Shown piece after piece: positions 55,116 through 63,867 of a DNA stretch of 64,000 nucleotides. The notes beneath the pieces were generated by a model, which saw only the letters and a program-made list of their open reading frames with translations, was not told where the DNA came from and made no database searches. This DNA comes from Bacteroidales bacterium 6E (lineage in GTDB: Bacteria; Bacteroidota; Bacteroidia; Bacteroidales; Prolixibacteraceae). How positions within the stretch are numbered: the first letter of the stretch is position 1; every line of letters begins with the position of its first letter. The position numbers were made by a program, and so were the translations under genes. The stretch covers positions 271,975 through 335,974 of the forward strand of contig DF970667.1 in the NCBI GenBank assembly GCA_001270045.2, read 5' to 3'.

Positions 55116-58100
55116 TTAAAATCCCAGATTTAACCCAAATACAAACTCGCGCTGCAACGGAGCCTGCCTCTGACTGCTCAGCTCAGGATCCAAACCGCGC
55201 CACTCCGTAAAAGTCATTAAATTCCTGCCAGTTACATAAAGTCTCAGTCTGTCGAGCTTTAGATTATCCAGCATGGTTTGCGGGAGGTCATAGGATAAGG
55301 AAATATCCTTTACCCGCACAAAACTGGCATTTTCGTACATAACGCCCTGGATTCCGGCCATCCATTCGGCATTGAGATGGTTCACGATCCATTCATTCGT
55401 GGGATTTTCGGGAGTCCACCAGTTCTTTTTGATGGTGTTCAGTCTCACGTCGGCCCATACATAATCCGACATCAGCGGATTTTCCTTGGTAACACCGTGC
55501 ACGCCATGGACAAAGATATCGAGCTTGAAATTCCCGTATGAAAATGAATTGGTCAAACCCCACAAAACCTTAGGGTCTTCCTGACCAATAATCTGACGGT
55601 CAATGGCGTCCAATTTGCCATCCGTGTTCACGTCCTGCAATTTCATAAATCCTGGCTGTGATCCCCACTTTGCTGCAGCTTCTGCCTCACTTTCCTGCCA
55701 GGTCCCTTCCCAGAGAAAATCATAATTGACTCTGATGGGTTTGCCAATAAACCATGCATTGGCGACATCATCAATTTCGTTCCCCTGCTCATCGAGTTCG
55801 CCATATAGCGAAACAATCTTGTTTTGCCCGAACGAGAAATTCACCGATGTATTCCACCGGAAATCATTCTTTACAATATTTCGGGAGTTAATTGACACTT
55901 CAACCCCTGAATTCTGCGTCTCGCCAATGTTCTGGGTGATGGATGTTATGCCGTGAACGGGCGAAATGCTTCTGTTAAGTAGCAAATCATAGGTATTGGT
56001 CCTGTATATATTTAAATCGCCGGTAATCCTGCTTTCCAACAGGGCGAAATCCATACCAGCATTCAGGGTTTTTGACGATTCCCAGCCAAGGTTCTCCTGA
56101 CCCAAACGGCTGGGGATATAACCTGCCTGGGTCTGTTTGTTGGCAACCATATTATATTCACTCAATCTCGAGATTGACTCATAAGAACCTACGGCCTGGT
56201 TTCCGTTCAATCCATACGACAATCGAAGTTTCAGGTCATTGACGATATCGGCCAGAGGGAAAAAGTCTTCCCTGGCAATATTCCAGCCAAGTGCAATGGA
56301 TGGAAAAATACCCCACTTGGTATCCGCTCCAAATCCCGAGAAACCATCCCGTCTGCCGGTGAGCGTAACCAAATAGCGGCTATCGTAACCATAGTTCAAA
56401 CGCAACATTTGCGACATCAGCACATTTTCGGTGAACGAAAATCCGGGAGTCACCAATTCAGCCTGCGCAGCGGAGTACCATTTCAAAAAATCGTGCGGAA
56501 AGCCTTTAGCGGTCAACGAATTGGCGGTCGACTTATTCTTCTCATAACTATACAATCCGGTCAGGAATATGTTATGTGCCCCAAAATCCCGGTTATAGGT
56601 GAGGATATTCTCGATAACGACATTGCTGTTTTGCGAACGATTTGTCTGCGCACTTCCCCGTGCTTCCAAACCATCCTTTGTGTCACGTCCCATATAGGTT
56701 GCGGTATCAGAAAACCTGGCCCTTACACCCGAGTTTATCCGGTAGCTCAAACCTTGCAGAAACGGGAAATCCACAATTGCGTAATTGTTGGTCACAACCT
56801 GATAGGATTCATCGATGTTGTCAAACAACAGGGGCTGCAAGGGATTCCAGAAATAGGTATCTTCCTCCCATATGTAGATTACCTGGCTGCCGTCTTCCTC
56901 AAACGCCCTGGTTAGCGGGTTCATGCGCGATAAATAGGAAAGGTCAGGTCCCGATCCGGACCTGTCATCGAACGACAATTGTGTCCGGGTACCAAGTGTA
57001 AACCAACCGGCAATTTTTGTATCCACATTGATCCTGCCCGTAACCCTCTGATAATCATCATTGAGCATTAATCCCTTCACATCCAGCAGGTTGCCGGCAA
57101 TGTAATAGCTTGTATTGTTGAAGCCTCCCGAAACTGAAAGACTGTGTTGCTGGCCATTGCCGGTGCGGGTGCCCAGTTTTGTCCAGTCGACCCATTCACC
57201 CGATTCATAGATCCTTTTCTCCGATGCGGTCATGGCCCCGGCGAAACGTTTCATCTTGAAATCGTAGAACTCGGCGCCATCCAGATATTCAGGGTAATTT
57301 GCATAATTCTGGACAGAATAATAACCATCATACGAAATCTTGGGTGCCAGATTGGTACCAGCCTTGGTCGTGATCAATATGACGCCGTTTGACCCACGCG
57401 AACCATAAATGGCAGCGGCCGACGCATCTTTCAGGATTTCGATCGACTGTACGTCATTGGGGTTGATATCACGGATAGCCCCTCCATAGGGAATTCCATC
57501 CATAACTATCAGGGGGGTGTTGTCGGCCAGAATCGAGTTCCTTCCCCTGATCATGATGGACTCAGATGGAGAGGCTCCCGATGAGGATTGCTGGATCATG
57601 ATACCGGGAACCGAACCCTGGATGGCCTGCGCTATGTTGAGGTTAGGGACCATTTCAAGCCTCTCCTTGTTCAGTGAGGCCACAGTTCCCGTAATGTCAC
57701 TTTTCTTCTGGGTTCCATATCCAACCACGATCACTTCGTCGACCCCGAAAGATTCTTCCTCAAGTACCACCTCAAAGGTACTGCGACCCTCAATGGGTAA
57801 CTCCTGTTTCTTCATCCCCACGAACGAAACCTCGAGGGTTGCGGCATCAACAGGCACTTCCAGCCTGAACCTTCCCGAATTGTCAGTCACCGTACCAATG
57901 GTCGTACCTTTCACGATTACGGCCACACCCGGCATGGGCTGGTTCTTTGAATCCCTGACCAAACCCGATACTTCCTTTCTCTGCGGCTGTTGCATCTCTA
58001 CAACCGACTTTTCTTCCGTGACCGAAGGCTTTATGGGCTCAATCTCAGGAGACTTTGCAATGACAATCTGCCTGTCGCGGACGGTATAACTGTTATCCGT

Positions 58101-58409
58101 TCCTTCAAACAACAAGCTCAATACCTCCTCAATCGATTTCCCCGAAATTGAGATATTGACCCTCCTGTTGAGATCAACGTGCTGGTCCTGGTAGAAAAAT
58201 ATAAATTCACTCTGATCCTCAATAGCCGTCATCACTTCCTTCACCGTGGCATTATTCATCTCAAGCTTTAACCTGACGTTTTGTGAATAGGTGTTCGAAC
58301 TGAAAGCCACCGCCGAACCAATCAAGAGAAAGAGAAGAGTCAGTCGCATAACAAGCAATGTTTTACGGAGATACATGTAGGTATCCCCTGAAAGTTGTTT
58401 TTTTTTCAT
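55116..58409 (-). CDS. SusC/RagA-type TonB-dependent transporter (set 3)
   Basis: This 1097-residue transporter starts at 58409 (MKKKQLSGDTYMYLRKTLL); the longer frame reads through an AT-rich leader and is unlikely. After a signal (LTLLFLLIGSAVAFSSNTYS) comes an STN domain (ATVKEVMTAIEDQSEFIFFY). A carboxypeptidase-regulatory-like domain follows (NQPMPGVAVIVKGTTIGTV). The plug carries SIEILKDASAAAIYGSRGSN, and the barrel ends REFVFGLNLGF. As in the other sets, the STN domain indicates signalling through the FecR protein encoded upstream. Confidence 0.95.
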   Translation of the reverse strand: MKKKQLSGDTYMYLRKTLLVMRLTLLFLLIGSAVAFSSNTYSQNVRLKLEMNNATVKEVMTAIEDQSEFIFFYQDQHVDLNRRVNISISGKSIEEVLSLLFEGTDNSYTVRDRQIVIAKSPEIEPIKPSVTEEKSVVEMQQPQRKEVSGLVRDSKNQPMPGVAVIVKGTTIGTVTDNSGRFRLEVPVDAATLEVSFVGMKKQELPIEGRSTFEVVLEEESFGVDEVIVVGYGTQKKSDITGTVASLNKERLEMVPNLNIAQAIQGSVPGIMIQQSSSGASPSESIMIRGRNSILADNTPLIVMDGIPYGGAIRDINPNDVQSIEILKDASAAAIYGSRGSNGVILITTKAGTNLAPKISYDGYYSVQNYANYPEYLDGAEFYDFKMKRFAGAMTASEKRIYESGEWVDWTKLGTRTGNGQQHSLSVSGGFNNTSYYIAGNLLDVKGLMLNDDYQRVTGRINVDTKIAGWFTLGTRTQLSFDDRSGSGPDLSYLSRMNPLTRAFEEDGSQVIYIWEEDTYFWNPLQPLLFDNIDESYQVVTNNYAIVDFPFLQGLSYRINSGVRARFSDTATYMGRDTKDGLEARGSAQTNRSQNSNVVIENILTYNRDFGAHNIFLTGLYSYEKNKSTANSLTAKGFPHDFLKWYSAAQAELVTPGFSFTENVLMSQMLRLNYGYDSRYLVTLTGRRDGFSGFGADTKWGIFPSIALGWNIAREDFFPLADIVNDLKLRLSYGLNGNQAVGSYESISRLSEYNMVANKQTQAGYIPSRLGQENLGWESSKTLNAGMDFALLESRITGDLNIYRTNTYDLLLNRSISPVHGITSITQNIGETQNSGVEVSINSRNIVKNDFRWNTSVNFSFGQNKIVSLYGELDEQGNEIDDVANAWFIGKPIRVNYDFLWEGTWQESEAEAAAKWGSQPGFMKLQDVNTDGKLDAIDRQIIGQEDPKVLWGLTNSFSYGNFKLDIFVHGVHGVTKENPLMSDYVWADVRLNTIKKNWWTPENPTNEWIVNHLNAEWMAGIQGVMYENASFVRVKDISLSYDLPQTMLDNLKLDRLRLYVTGRNLMTFTEWRGLDPELSSQRQAPLQREFVFGLNLGF

Positions 58410-58451
58410 AGTTTTGTTTGATTTTTTTATTAATGTATTTAATTGAAAATC

Positions 58452-58485
58452 AAACCGGGGTCTGTTTGGTCGCACATCCCGGTTT
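58452..58485 (-). other. FecR-SusC intergenic hairpin (set 3)
   Basis: On the minus strand AAACCGGG-atgtgcgaccaaacagac-CCCGGTTT forms an 8-bp stem in the 114-base gap between FecR and SusC. Its place matches the hairpins of sets 1 and 2, and the loop again contains GTG and ACCA. Confidence 0.55.
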
Positions 58486-58523
58486 CTTTATTTCCATGCG
58501 CTTAGGTCTGAATCATAGGCACG

Positions 58524-59699
58524 TCATTTTATGTTATACAATCCATTTTCAATCTGATCATATTTGATCGATGCCGAAAACGAAATTCTTTCCAAAACCT
58601 CATTTATGTTTTCAGCCAGATCAAGTTTCCCCGAGAATGTAATTTGTTTCAATTCCCTTTCAGTCACGATTTTCACGTCGTAATATCTTTCCAATTGCCT
58701 GAAAATTTCCAGGATAGGCTTCTGGTCAAAAATCAGGTAACCCTCAACCCACGAGGTGTATAGGTTTATATCGACACGTTCCTTGGTGAAACGTTCATTC
58801 GTTCGGTCAAACACGATTCGCTCGCCTGGCAGCAATTCGATCCCCTTCGAAAATCTCGCATTGCTCTGGACGCTAACGCTTCCCGCAACCAGTACTGTCT
58901 GTGTCTGTTGATCGTCTTTGTACGATTTCACGTTGAAGCGCGTCCCGAAAACCTTGACACGCATATCGGTGGTGATGACATTAAAAGGTCTTTGCGGATC
59001 GGTTTTGACGTCAAAAAATGCCTCACCCGTAAGCTGGACTTCCCTTGTGTGCCCGTCCATTTTTTCGGGATACAACAACATACTGCCCGAGTTTAACCAT
59101 ATTCGGGTACCATCGGCCAGTTCTATTTGCATGCGCTTGCCATAAGGAACAATCACCTGGGTTACACCCTGGTTCTTTCTGCCCGCCTTTTTATTTTCTA
59201 AAGTAATGGCTTCATCATTGACCAGAGTCTCACCGGTTGGGGTCTGTTTAATGGTGGCCTCTTCCTGGTCAAGCATTTTCACGGTCCCGTCCGACAGGAT
59301 GACCTTTCCCACTTCCTCCGTGGCATCATATGGAATTTCGAGGTCCACACCCTGATCCATGCCCATAAAGTAATAGGCCAATCCTCCCAGCGAGATTACC
59401 AGCAAAAGAACTGCCGCTGCCTTTATAAAACCAAACATTGCCCGGCGTTTAGCCGATTGCCTGATCTTGTCGGGCGACATCCGGTCCAACTGTTCACGGG
59501 TGATGGAAGGCTCCAGTGGGGTGAAACATTTCAGGATGGTTTTCGCCTCCATAATCTGGTCCCCTTTTTCCGGATGGCTGTCCATGAATTCCTTCCAGAA
59601 CCGTTCAAGTTCATCGTCAGGGTGGAATATCCATCTTGAAAAGGATGGATCAAGCGCGAAATCCTCGGTTGTAAAATCTATATAGTGTTTAAAATCCAT
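58524..59699 (-). CDS. FecR-family anti-sigma factor (set 3)
   Basis: This ~391-residue anti-sigma factor has one transmembrane helix (FIKAAAVLLLVISLGGLAYY, about residues 90-110). Its FecR domain (LADGTRIWLNSGSMLLYPEK, GEAFFDVKTDPQRPF, VFGTRFNVKSY) and DUF4974-like end (KPILEIFRQLERYYDVKIV) follow. It differs from the other two in a longer linker that carries a second short motif, VILSDGTVKMLDQEEATIK. The start at 59699 (MDFKHYIDF) is preferred over 59723. It sits 50 bases after the sigma gene. Confidence 0.92.
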   Translation of the reverse strand: MDFKHYIDFTTEDFALDPSFSRWIFHPDDELERFWKEFMDSHPEKGDQIMEAKTILKCFTPLEPSITREQLDRMSPDKIRQSAKRRAMFGFIKAAAVLLLVISLGGLAYYFMGMDQGVDLEIPYDATEEVGKVILSDGTVKMLDQEEATIKQTPTGETLVNDEAITLENKKAGRKNQGVTQVIVPYGKRMQIELADGTRIWLNSGSMLLYPEKMDGHTREVQLTGEAFFDVKTDPQRPFNVITTDMRVKVFGTRFNVKSYKDDQQTQTVLVAGSVSVQSNARFSKGIELLPGERIVFDRTNERFTKERVDINLYTSWVEGYLIFDQKPILEIFRQLERYYDVKIVTERELKQITFSGKLDLAENINEVLERISFSASIKYDQIENGLYNIK

Positions 59700-59749
59700 G
59701 TGCTCCTTTTTAGTAATAAGCACACCGAAATGAAAACATCATCAAAATT

Positions 59750-60364
59750 TCAGATGTTTTTTATCATGAATCTCAAAAAAAGTAGGATGGAGTCGGATTT
59801 GTTTGATTTCAGGATAATTTTCAACGATTTGATGGCGGTATAAATCAGGTTTCGGCAGGCTTCAACACTGATGTTCATAATATCCGCAATCTCTTCGTAT
59901 GCCAGGTCTTTGGCGAACCTGAGATAAATCGCTTCCTTTTGGCGGTTTGTCAGGCTCTTCAGTGCATTTCTGACCATGGCAAGCTTCTCCGACTCGATCT
60001 CATCCACAATGATGTCATGTTCGATTGAAAAAGTCATGTTGAATGCCATTTCCCCGGGGTCGCCGGTAGCATCATGGTGCTTGTCTTTCTGCAGCCGTTT
60101 CAGTAGAATTCTCTTGAATGATTTCAGCAGGTAGAAAAGGATGTTGTCGGTATTGCCCAGATTGTGCCGGAGCTTGATCAGGGTGGAAAACAAATCCTGA
60201 ATGGAATCTTCTATAACGGTCACGTCCGACGTAAACTTTACACCGTATTGATAGAGCTTGGGGGCATACTCTTCGTAAATGAATGATAATGAACGATCAT
60301 CGCCCATTCTAAACGATGACCAAATATCCATATCATTCGTTTCCGGTTTAGCCATGTAATACAA
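59750..60364 (-). CDS. ECF RNA polymerase sigma factor (set 3)
   Basis: This ~204-residue sigma factor is divergent from the other two. Region 2 is LYQYGVKFTSDVTVIEDSI and region 4 has the helix-turn-helix IADIMNISVEACRNLIYTAI. The start may be 60364 or 60355. The promoter at 60381-60412 leaves a leader of about 10 to 19 bases, which favours 60355. It should activate SusC/SusD set 3. Confidence 0.92.
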   Translation of the reverse strand: MYYMAKPETNDMDIWSSFRMGDDRSLSFIYEEYAPKLYQYGVKFTSDVTVIEDSIQDLFSTLIKLRHNLGNTDNILFYLLKSFKRILLKRLQKDKHHDATGDPGEMAFNMTFSIEHDIIVDEIESEKLAMVRNALKSLTNRQKEAIYLRFAKDLAYEEIADIMNISVEACRNLIYTAIKSLKIILKSNKSDSILLFLRFMIKNI

Positions 60365-60380
60365 CCATTCAAATCGCTAA

Positions 60381-60412
60381 CAATTTTACGAATTCAGTAC
60401 GTGAAAAGCAAA
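60381..60412 (-). promoter_or_regulatory. Bacteroidota promoter for ECF sigma set 3
   Basis: On the minus strand TTTG (60412-60409) is followed after 20 bases by TAAAATTG (60388-60381), one mismatch from TAnnTTTG. Transcription would begin near 60374, just ahead of the sigma factor start. Confidence 0.55.
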
Positions 60413-60486
60413 CAATCCTTTTGGGGAGGGAAAAAAGGTGCGAGGCCCACGAAAGCTTTCGGGGCGGGGTGCGGGTTGCGGCAGGT

Positions 60487-60569
60487 AAGATGTCATCTTC
60501 TCGTTGCATCTGTCTTCGGAAAAGATGTCATCTTCTCGTTGCATCTGTCATCGGAAAAGATGACATCTT
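60487..60569. repeat. Palindromic 13-mer array, 3 units, 35-base period
   Basis: Units lie at 60487-60499, 60522-60534 (both AAGATGTCATCTT) and 60557-60569 (AAGATGACATCTT), starting exactly 35 bases apart. The two spacers differ by one base and contain ctcgttgcatctgtc. The third unit runs into the stop codon (minus strand, 60569-60571) of the GH92 gene, so again the array begins at a gene's 3' end. Confidence 0.92.
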
Positions 60570-63500
60570 TACTGCGGGGGCAAGCCGATACCCCACTTTT
60601 CGTTGGGTTCGGGGCCCATTTCGAGGACCAGCGATCCGCCCTTCAGCAGTTCCGATGCCGGAAACCAGAAGGTATCCAGCGGTTGGCCGTTCAGGGTGGC
60701 GCTTTGTATGTACTTGTTGTTTTGGGTGGCACCTTTGGCCTCAATCACGAACTCACTGCCCCTGCCATACCGCTCGCCCAGGTCTATCCTGATTTTCCGG
60801 TACATCGGGCTTCCCAGTTCATAAATGGGTTCAGCGCTGCAACCGCCATCCATCTGGAACAATCCAATGGCGGCCATCACAAACCAGGCGCTCATCTGTC
60901 CCTGGTCTTCGTCGCCCAGGTAGGCATTGGCCTCGCCATAGCCATAGTAGCGGTCAATGATCGACCTGCTCCATTTCTGGGTAAGCCACGGACGGTTGGC
61001 CCAGTTGAACAGGAACGCGAAGTGCATCGACTGCTGGTTTCCCTGTACCACCGGGAAATCCCAGTACTGGTCATTGGGGGCATTGTAACGCCATGGCTCA
61101 CTTTGGGTGAAACCCCAGTCGAGGCGTTCAACAAAGGGATCTTCACCCATGATCGAAATCAGTCCGGGAATATCCTGCGGGACGAAATAGCTCAGCTGCC
61201 AGGCGTTGCCTTCCACGTACTGGTGGTTGGCGCCCGATCGGAAAGGATCGAAACCTTCCACGAAGCGGCCATTGCTTTCGCGCATGTGTGCATATCCGTT
61301 TTCGGGATTGATGGCATTCTTCCACCAGTTGCCCCGTTCCGAAAATATCTTGTACTCGGTTTCCTTGCCGAGCGATTTTGCAAACTGCCCCACGGTCCAG
61401 TCATCGTACGAATACTCGAGGGTGTTGGAGAACCGTCCCATGTCCGACGGCACATAACGGTAAGTCATGTAACTGACAAGGTCGCGGTTCCCGGCAAAAC
61501 CTCCGGCCACATGGGTGGCGGGGGTGGTCTGCATCTTCACCATGGCCTTGAGCCCCTTGTCGGTGTCGAAGTCGCGGATACCCATCTGGTAGGCCCCTAC
61601 CATCAGCGGAATCTCATGCTCGGCAACCATCACGGGGATGTATTTCATGCCGGCCGGACCTTTGGCCAGCCAGCCATCGGCATCGTACATGCCCAGCTGT
61701 GAATGGACCCAGCGCGATGACCATTCGGGAGTCACCAGGTTCCAGAACTGGTTCAGGTTCCAGAAGGTGTTCCAGAAGGCGTCGCAACCCAGCGCCACGT
61801 GGTCGGGGTTGTCGAACTTCTGAAGTTCCCTGCCGGCCGACATCCACTCTCCGTTCACGTCGCTCCAGGTGTTCCGGCACATCGACCGGTACATGTTTGA
61901 ATAGAAACGTTCCTTCTCCATCCGGTCGTCGGTGGCAATGTCAATGCGCGACAGGATATCGTTCCATACCCTTTTCTGGTTTGCCACGGTAGCCTCGAAA
62001 TCCCAGCCGAATGGCTCCGCAATCTCCTTTTCCAGGTTTTCGGCGGCATTGGCCACGCTCACCAGCGAAATGCCGGTCCGGGCTTTCACCACAGTGGCTT
62101 GTCTGGTGTCAAACTCGACCCAAATTCCGGCCTCTTTCAGGTCCTTGCCCTGCAACTGCGAGGCAGCAAGCTTTTCGGTATCCTTCCACACGCCTGCATT
62201 TTTGATGGGGCGGTCAAACTCAACCACAAAATGGACCGTATATTCCTGGTCGGCGTCGTTGCTCCACACATGCGGACGGGGAGAAATCTGGTGAGAAATC
62301 CCTTCGATGCGGTAATCGCTGACCTTTTTGACATCTACATGGGGAAGCAGGTAATCATACTCGGCCTCCACATGCAGGTCAATCATCACCCGGCCATCCC
62401 TGTCCTGTGGAAAGGTGAAGCGGAATATCCCACAACGGGTGGTGGCGGTCATTTCGGCCAATATCTCGGTATCGGTCATAAAGACCTTGTAATAGCCCAG
62501 CGGGGCCTCTTCCGACAGCTTGTCGATGCGTGAGCGGTAGCCCGAGTCGGGGTCAAACTGGTCACCCACCGAAGTCTGCAACGGTCCGTTGGTCGGCATG
62601 ATTCCCAGTCCGGCCATGGTCCATTCGTGGATATGGCTGAAGGTTCCAACGGTTTCGAAGGTAGGCTGGTACCCGGCCTGCCAGCCGCGGATCTGGTTGT
62701 CCGGACTGATTTTCACCATGCTCATGGGCATCCATGGACCTGGTGCAATCATCCAGCGCGAATGGGCCGACCCCATTTTTGTATCCACATAATCGGCCGG
62801 TGTTGCCAGCGGCATCTTGCCCCGCTGCACCTCACCCTGCGCCACGGTGATCCCGTCGGCCAGTATCTTGTAACGGCTCTTGCGGTTCCTTTCAACGGCA
62901 GGCATCGGGACTTCATACTGATAGCGCCTTTTCCCTTCGGCCACGGTCGTAAAGACTTTCCTGTTGTCGAGGAGCACTTCCAGTTTGGGTTCACCGCCCA
63001 AAGCCTCCAAGTCGACAATCAATGGCTGGATCCTTTTGCCATCAGCCATGGTTTCATAATCCGCGCTTTTCACCTCGCGCATGAATATCTTGTCATCGGT
63101 CCTGAGCTGCACAGGCTTGTCGGCCTCGAGCCTTACAGCGTCGAAAACAAACCACGAACCCTCCAAAATGCTTAACACGATCTCGTTACCTCCAGTCCGC
63201 AGCACGTCAGGCTCAATCACCACCTCCAGCTGCCTGCTTTTCATGTCACCGGTTTTCCCGTTGATCGATTCGCCCGAAGTCCCTTTCAGGTTAAACTTGC
63301 TGCTTTGCCGGTTATTGATGGTCACCTTCAGCAGCGAACGATCCGGATTGCAGTCGAGCATGTCAACCACCAGCTTCAACCGGGTTCCGGGTTCCAGACG
63401 GGCAATGTTGAACAAGATATTGTTCTGGTGCGTCCTCCATCCCGAGGTCGACCAAGTGCCACCCCAGGTGTCATCCGGTCCGGGCAGCACATACGGGAAA

Positions 63501-63706
63501 TCCTTTTTTGCATCCGATTTCCCGATGATAAAGTGTCCGTCCTCGTACCCGAAGTCATTGGCCAGAAACTCCTTGTAGCCATCCGGTCCCAAAGCCAGGT
63601 CGGCCGCCGAATTGTCGGTATTGCCAATTGACCACACCGTTGTCGTCTGGCCCTGCGCCAGCAGCTTCAGGTTGATGATCAGCAAGATTGTCAGTAGTTT
63701 ACGCAT
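60569..63706 (-). CDS. GH92 alpha-mannosidase with N-terminal carbohydrate-binding-like domain
   Basis: This 1045-residue secreted enzyme (signal MRKLLTILLIINLKLLAQGQ) is a calcium-dependent exo-alpha-mannosidase of family GH92. The family signature is YLGDEDQGQMSAWFVMAAIG, whose Asp residues include the catalytic base. Other family segments are YVDTKMGSAHSRWMIAPGPW, TFSHIHEWTMAGLGIMPTNG, GCDAFWNTFWNLNQFWNLVT and VEGNAWQLSYFVPQD. Residues ~20-200 form an extra beta-sandwich (for example PYVLPGPDDTWGG) that resembles the third domain of PL4 lyases and is unusual for GH92. It lies upstream of set 3 on the same strand and would trim alpha-mannose from N-glycans or mannans. Confidence 0.9.
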   Translation of the reverse strand: MRKLLTILLIINLKLLAQGQTTTVWSIGNTDNSAADLALGPDGYKEFLANDFGYEDGHFIIGKSDAKKDFPYVLPGPDDTWGGTWSTSGWRTHQNNILFNIARLEPGTRLKLVVDMLDCNPDRSLLKVTINNRQSSKFNLKGTSGESINGKTGDMKSRQLEVVIEPDVLRTGGNEIVLSILEGSWFVFDAVRLEADKPVQLRTDDKIFMREVKSADYETMADGKRIQPLIVDLEALGGEPKLEVLLDNRKVFTTVAEGKRRYQYEVPMPAVERNRKSRYKILADGITVAQGEVQRGKMPLATPADYVDTKMGSAHSRWMIAPGPWMPMSMVKISPDNQIRGWQAGYQPTFETVGTFSHIHEWTMAGLGIMPTNGPLQTSVGDQFDPDSGYRSRIDKLSEEAPLGYYKVFMTDTEILAEMTATTRCGIFRFTFPQDRDGRVMIDLHVEAEYDYLLPHVDVKKVSDYRIEGISHQISPRPHVWSNDADQEYTVHFVVEFDRPIKNAGVWKDTEKLAASQLQGKDLKEAGIWVEFDTRQATVVKARTGISLVSVANAAENLEKEIAEPFGWDFEATVANQKRVWNDILSRIDIATDDRMEKERFYSNMYRSMCRNTWSDVNGEWMSAGRELQKFDNPDHVALGCDAFWNTFWNLNQFWNLVTPEWSSRWVHSQLGMYDADGWLAKGPAGMKYIPVMVAEHEIPLMVGAYQMGIRDFDTDKGLKAMVKMQTTPATHVAGGFAGNRDLVSYMTYRYVPSDMGRFSNTLEYSYDDWTVGQFAKSLGKETEYKIFSERGNWWKNAINPENGYAHMRESNGRFVEGFDPFRSGANHQYVEGNAWQLSYFVPQDIPGLISIMGEDPFVERLDWGFTQSEPWRYNAPNDQYWDFPVVQGNQQSMHFAFLFNWANRPWLTQKWSRSIIDRYYGYGEANAYLGDEDQGQMSAWFVMAAIGLFQMDGGCSAEPIYELGSPMYRKIRIDLGERYGRGSEFVIEAKGATQNNKYIQSATLNGQPLDTFWFPASELLKGGSLVLEMGPEPNEKWGIGLPPQ

Positions 63707-63867
63707 GGTTGTTGAAGTTCTTTCATAGAATCACCCAAAAATAGGGAAATCGGCCCAATGGCCGTGCGGGGTGTGAAAAAAAGGTGCGGGGAGGCGGGGT
63801 GTGAAAAAAGGTGCGAGTTGCGAGTTGCGGGGTCCTTCGGCAGGAACATTTTCCAACCCCATCGGGG

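Noticed and set aside
60487-60569. CRISPR array, because of regular 35-base spacing
   Set aside because: There are three units with nearly identical spacers, so this is a tandem repeat and not an array of acquired spacers.
60401-61702. Long open frame (433 codons) on the plus strand
   Set aside because: It starts in repeat sequence and runs antisense to the GH92 gene. No recognisable domain or start region is present.
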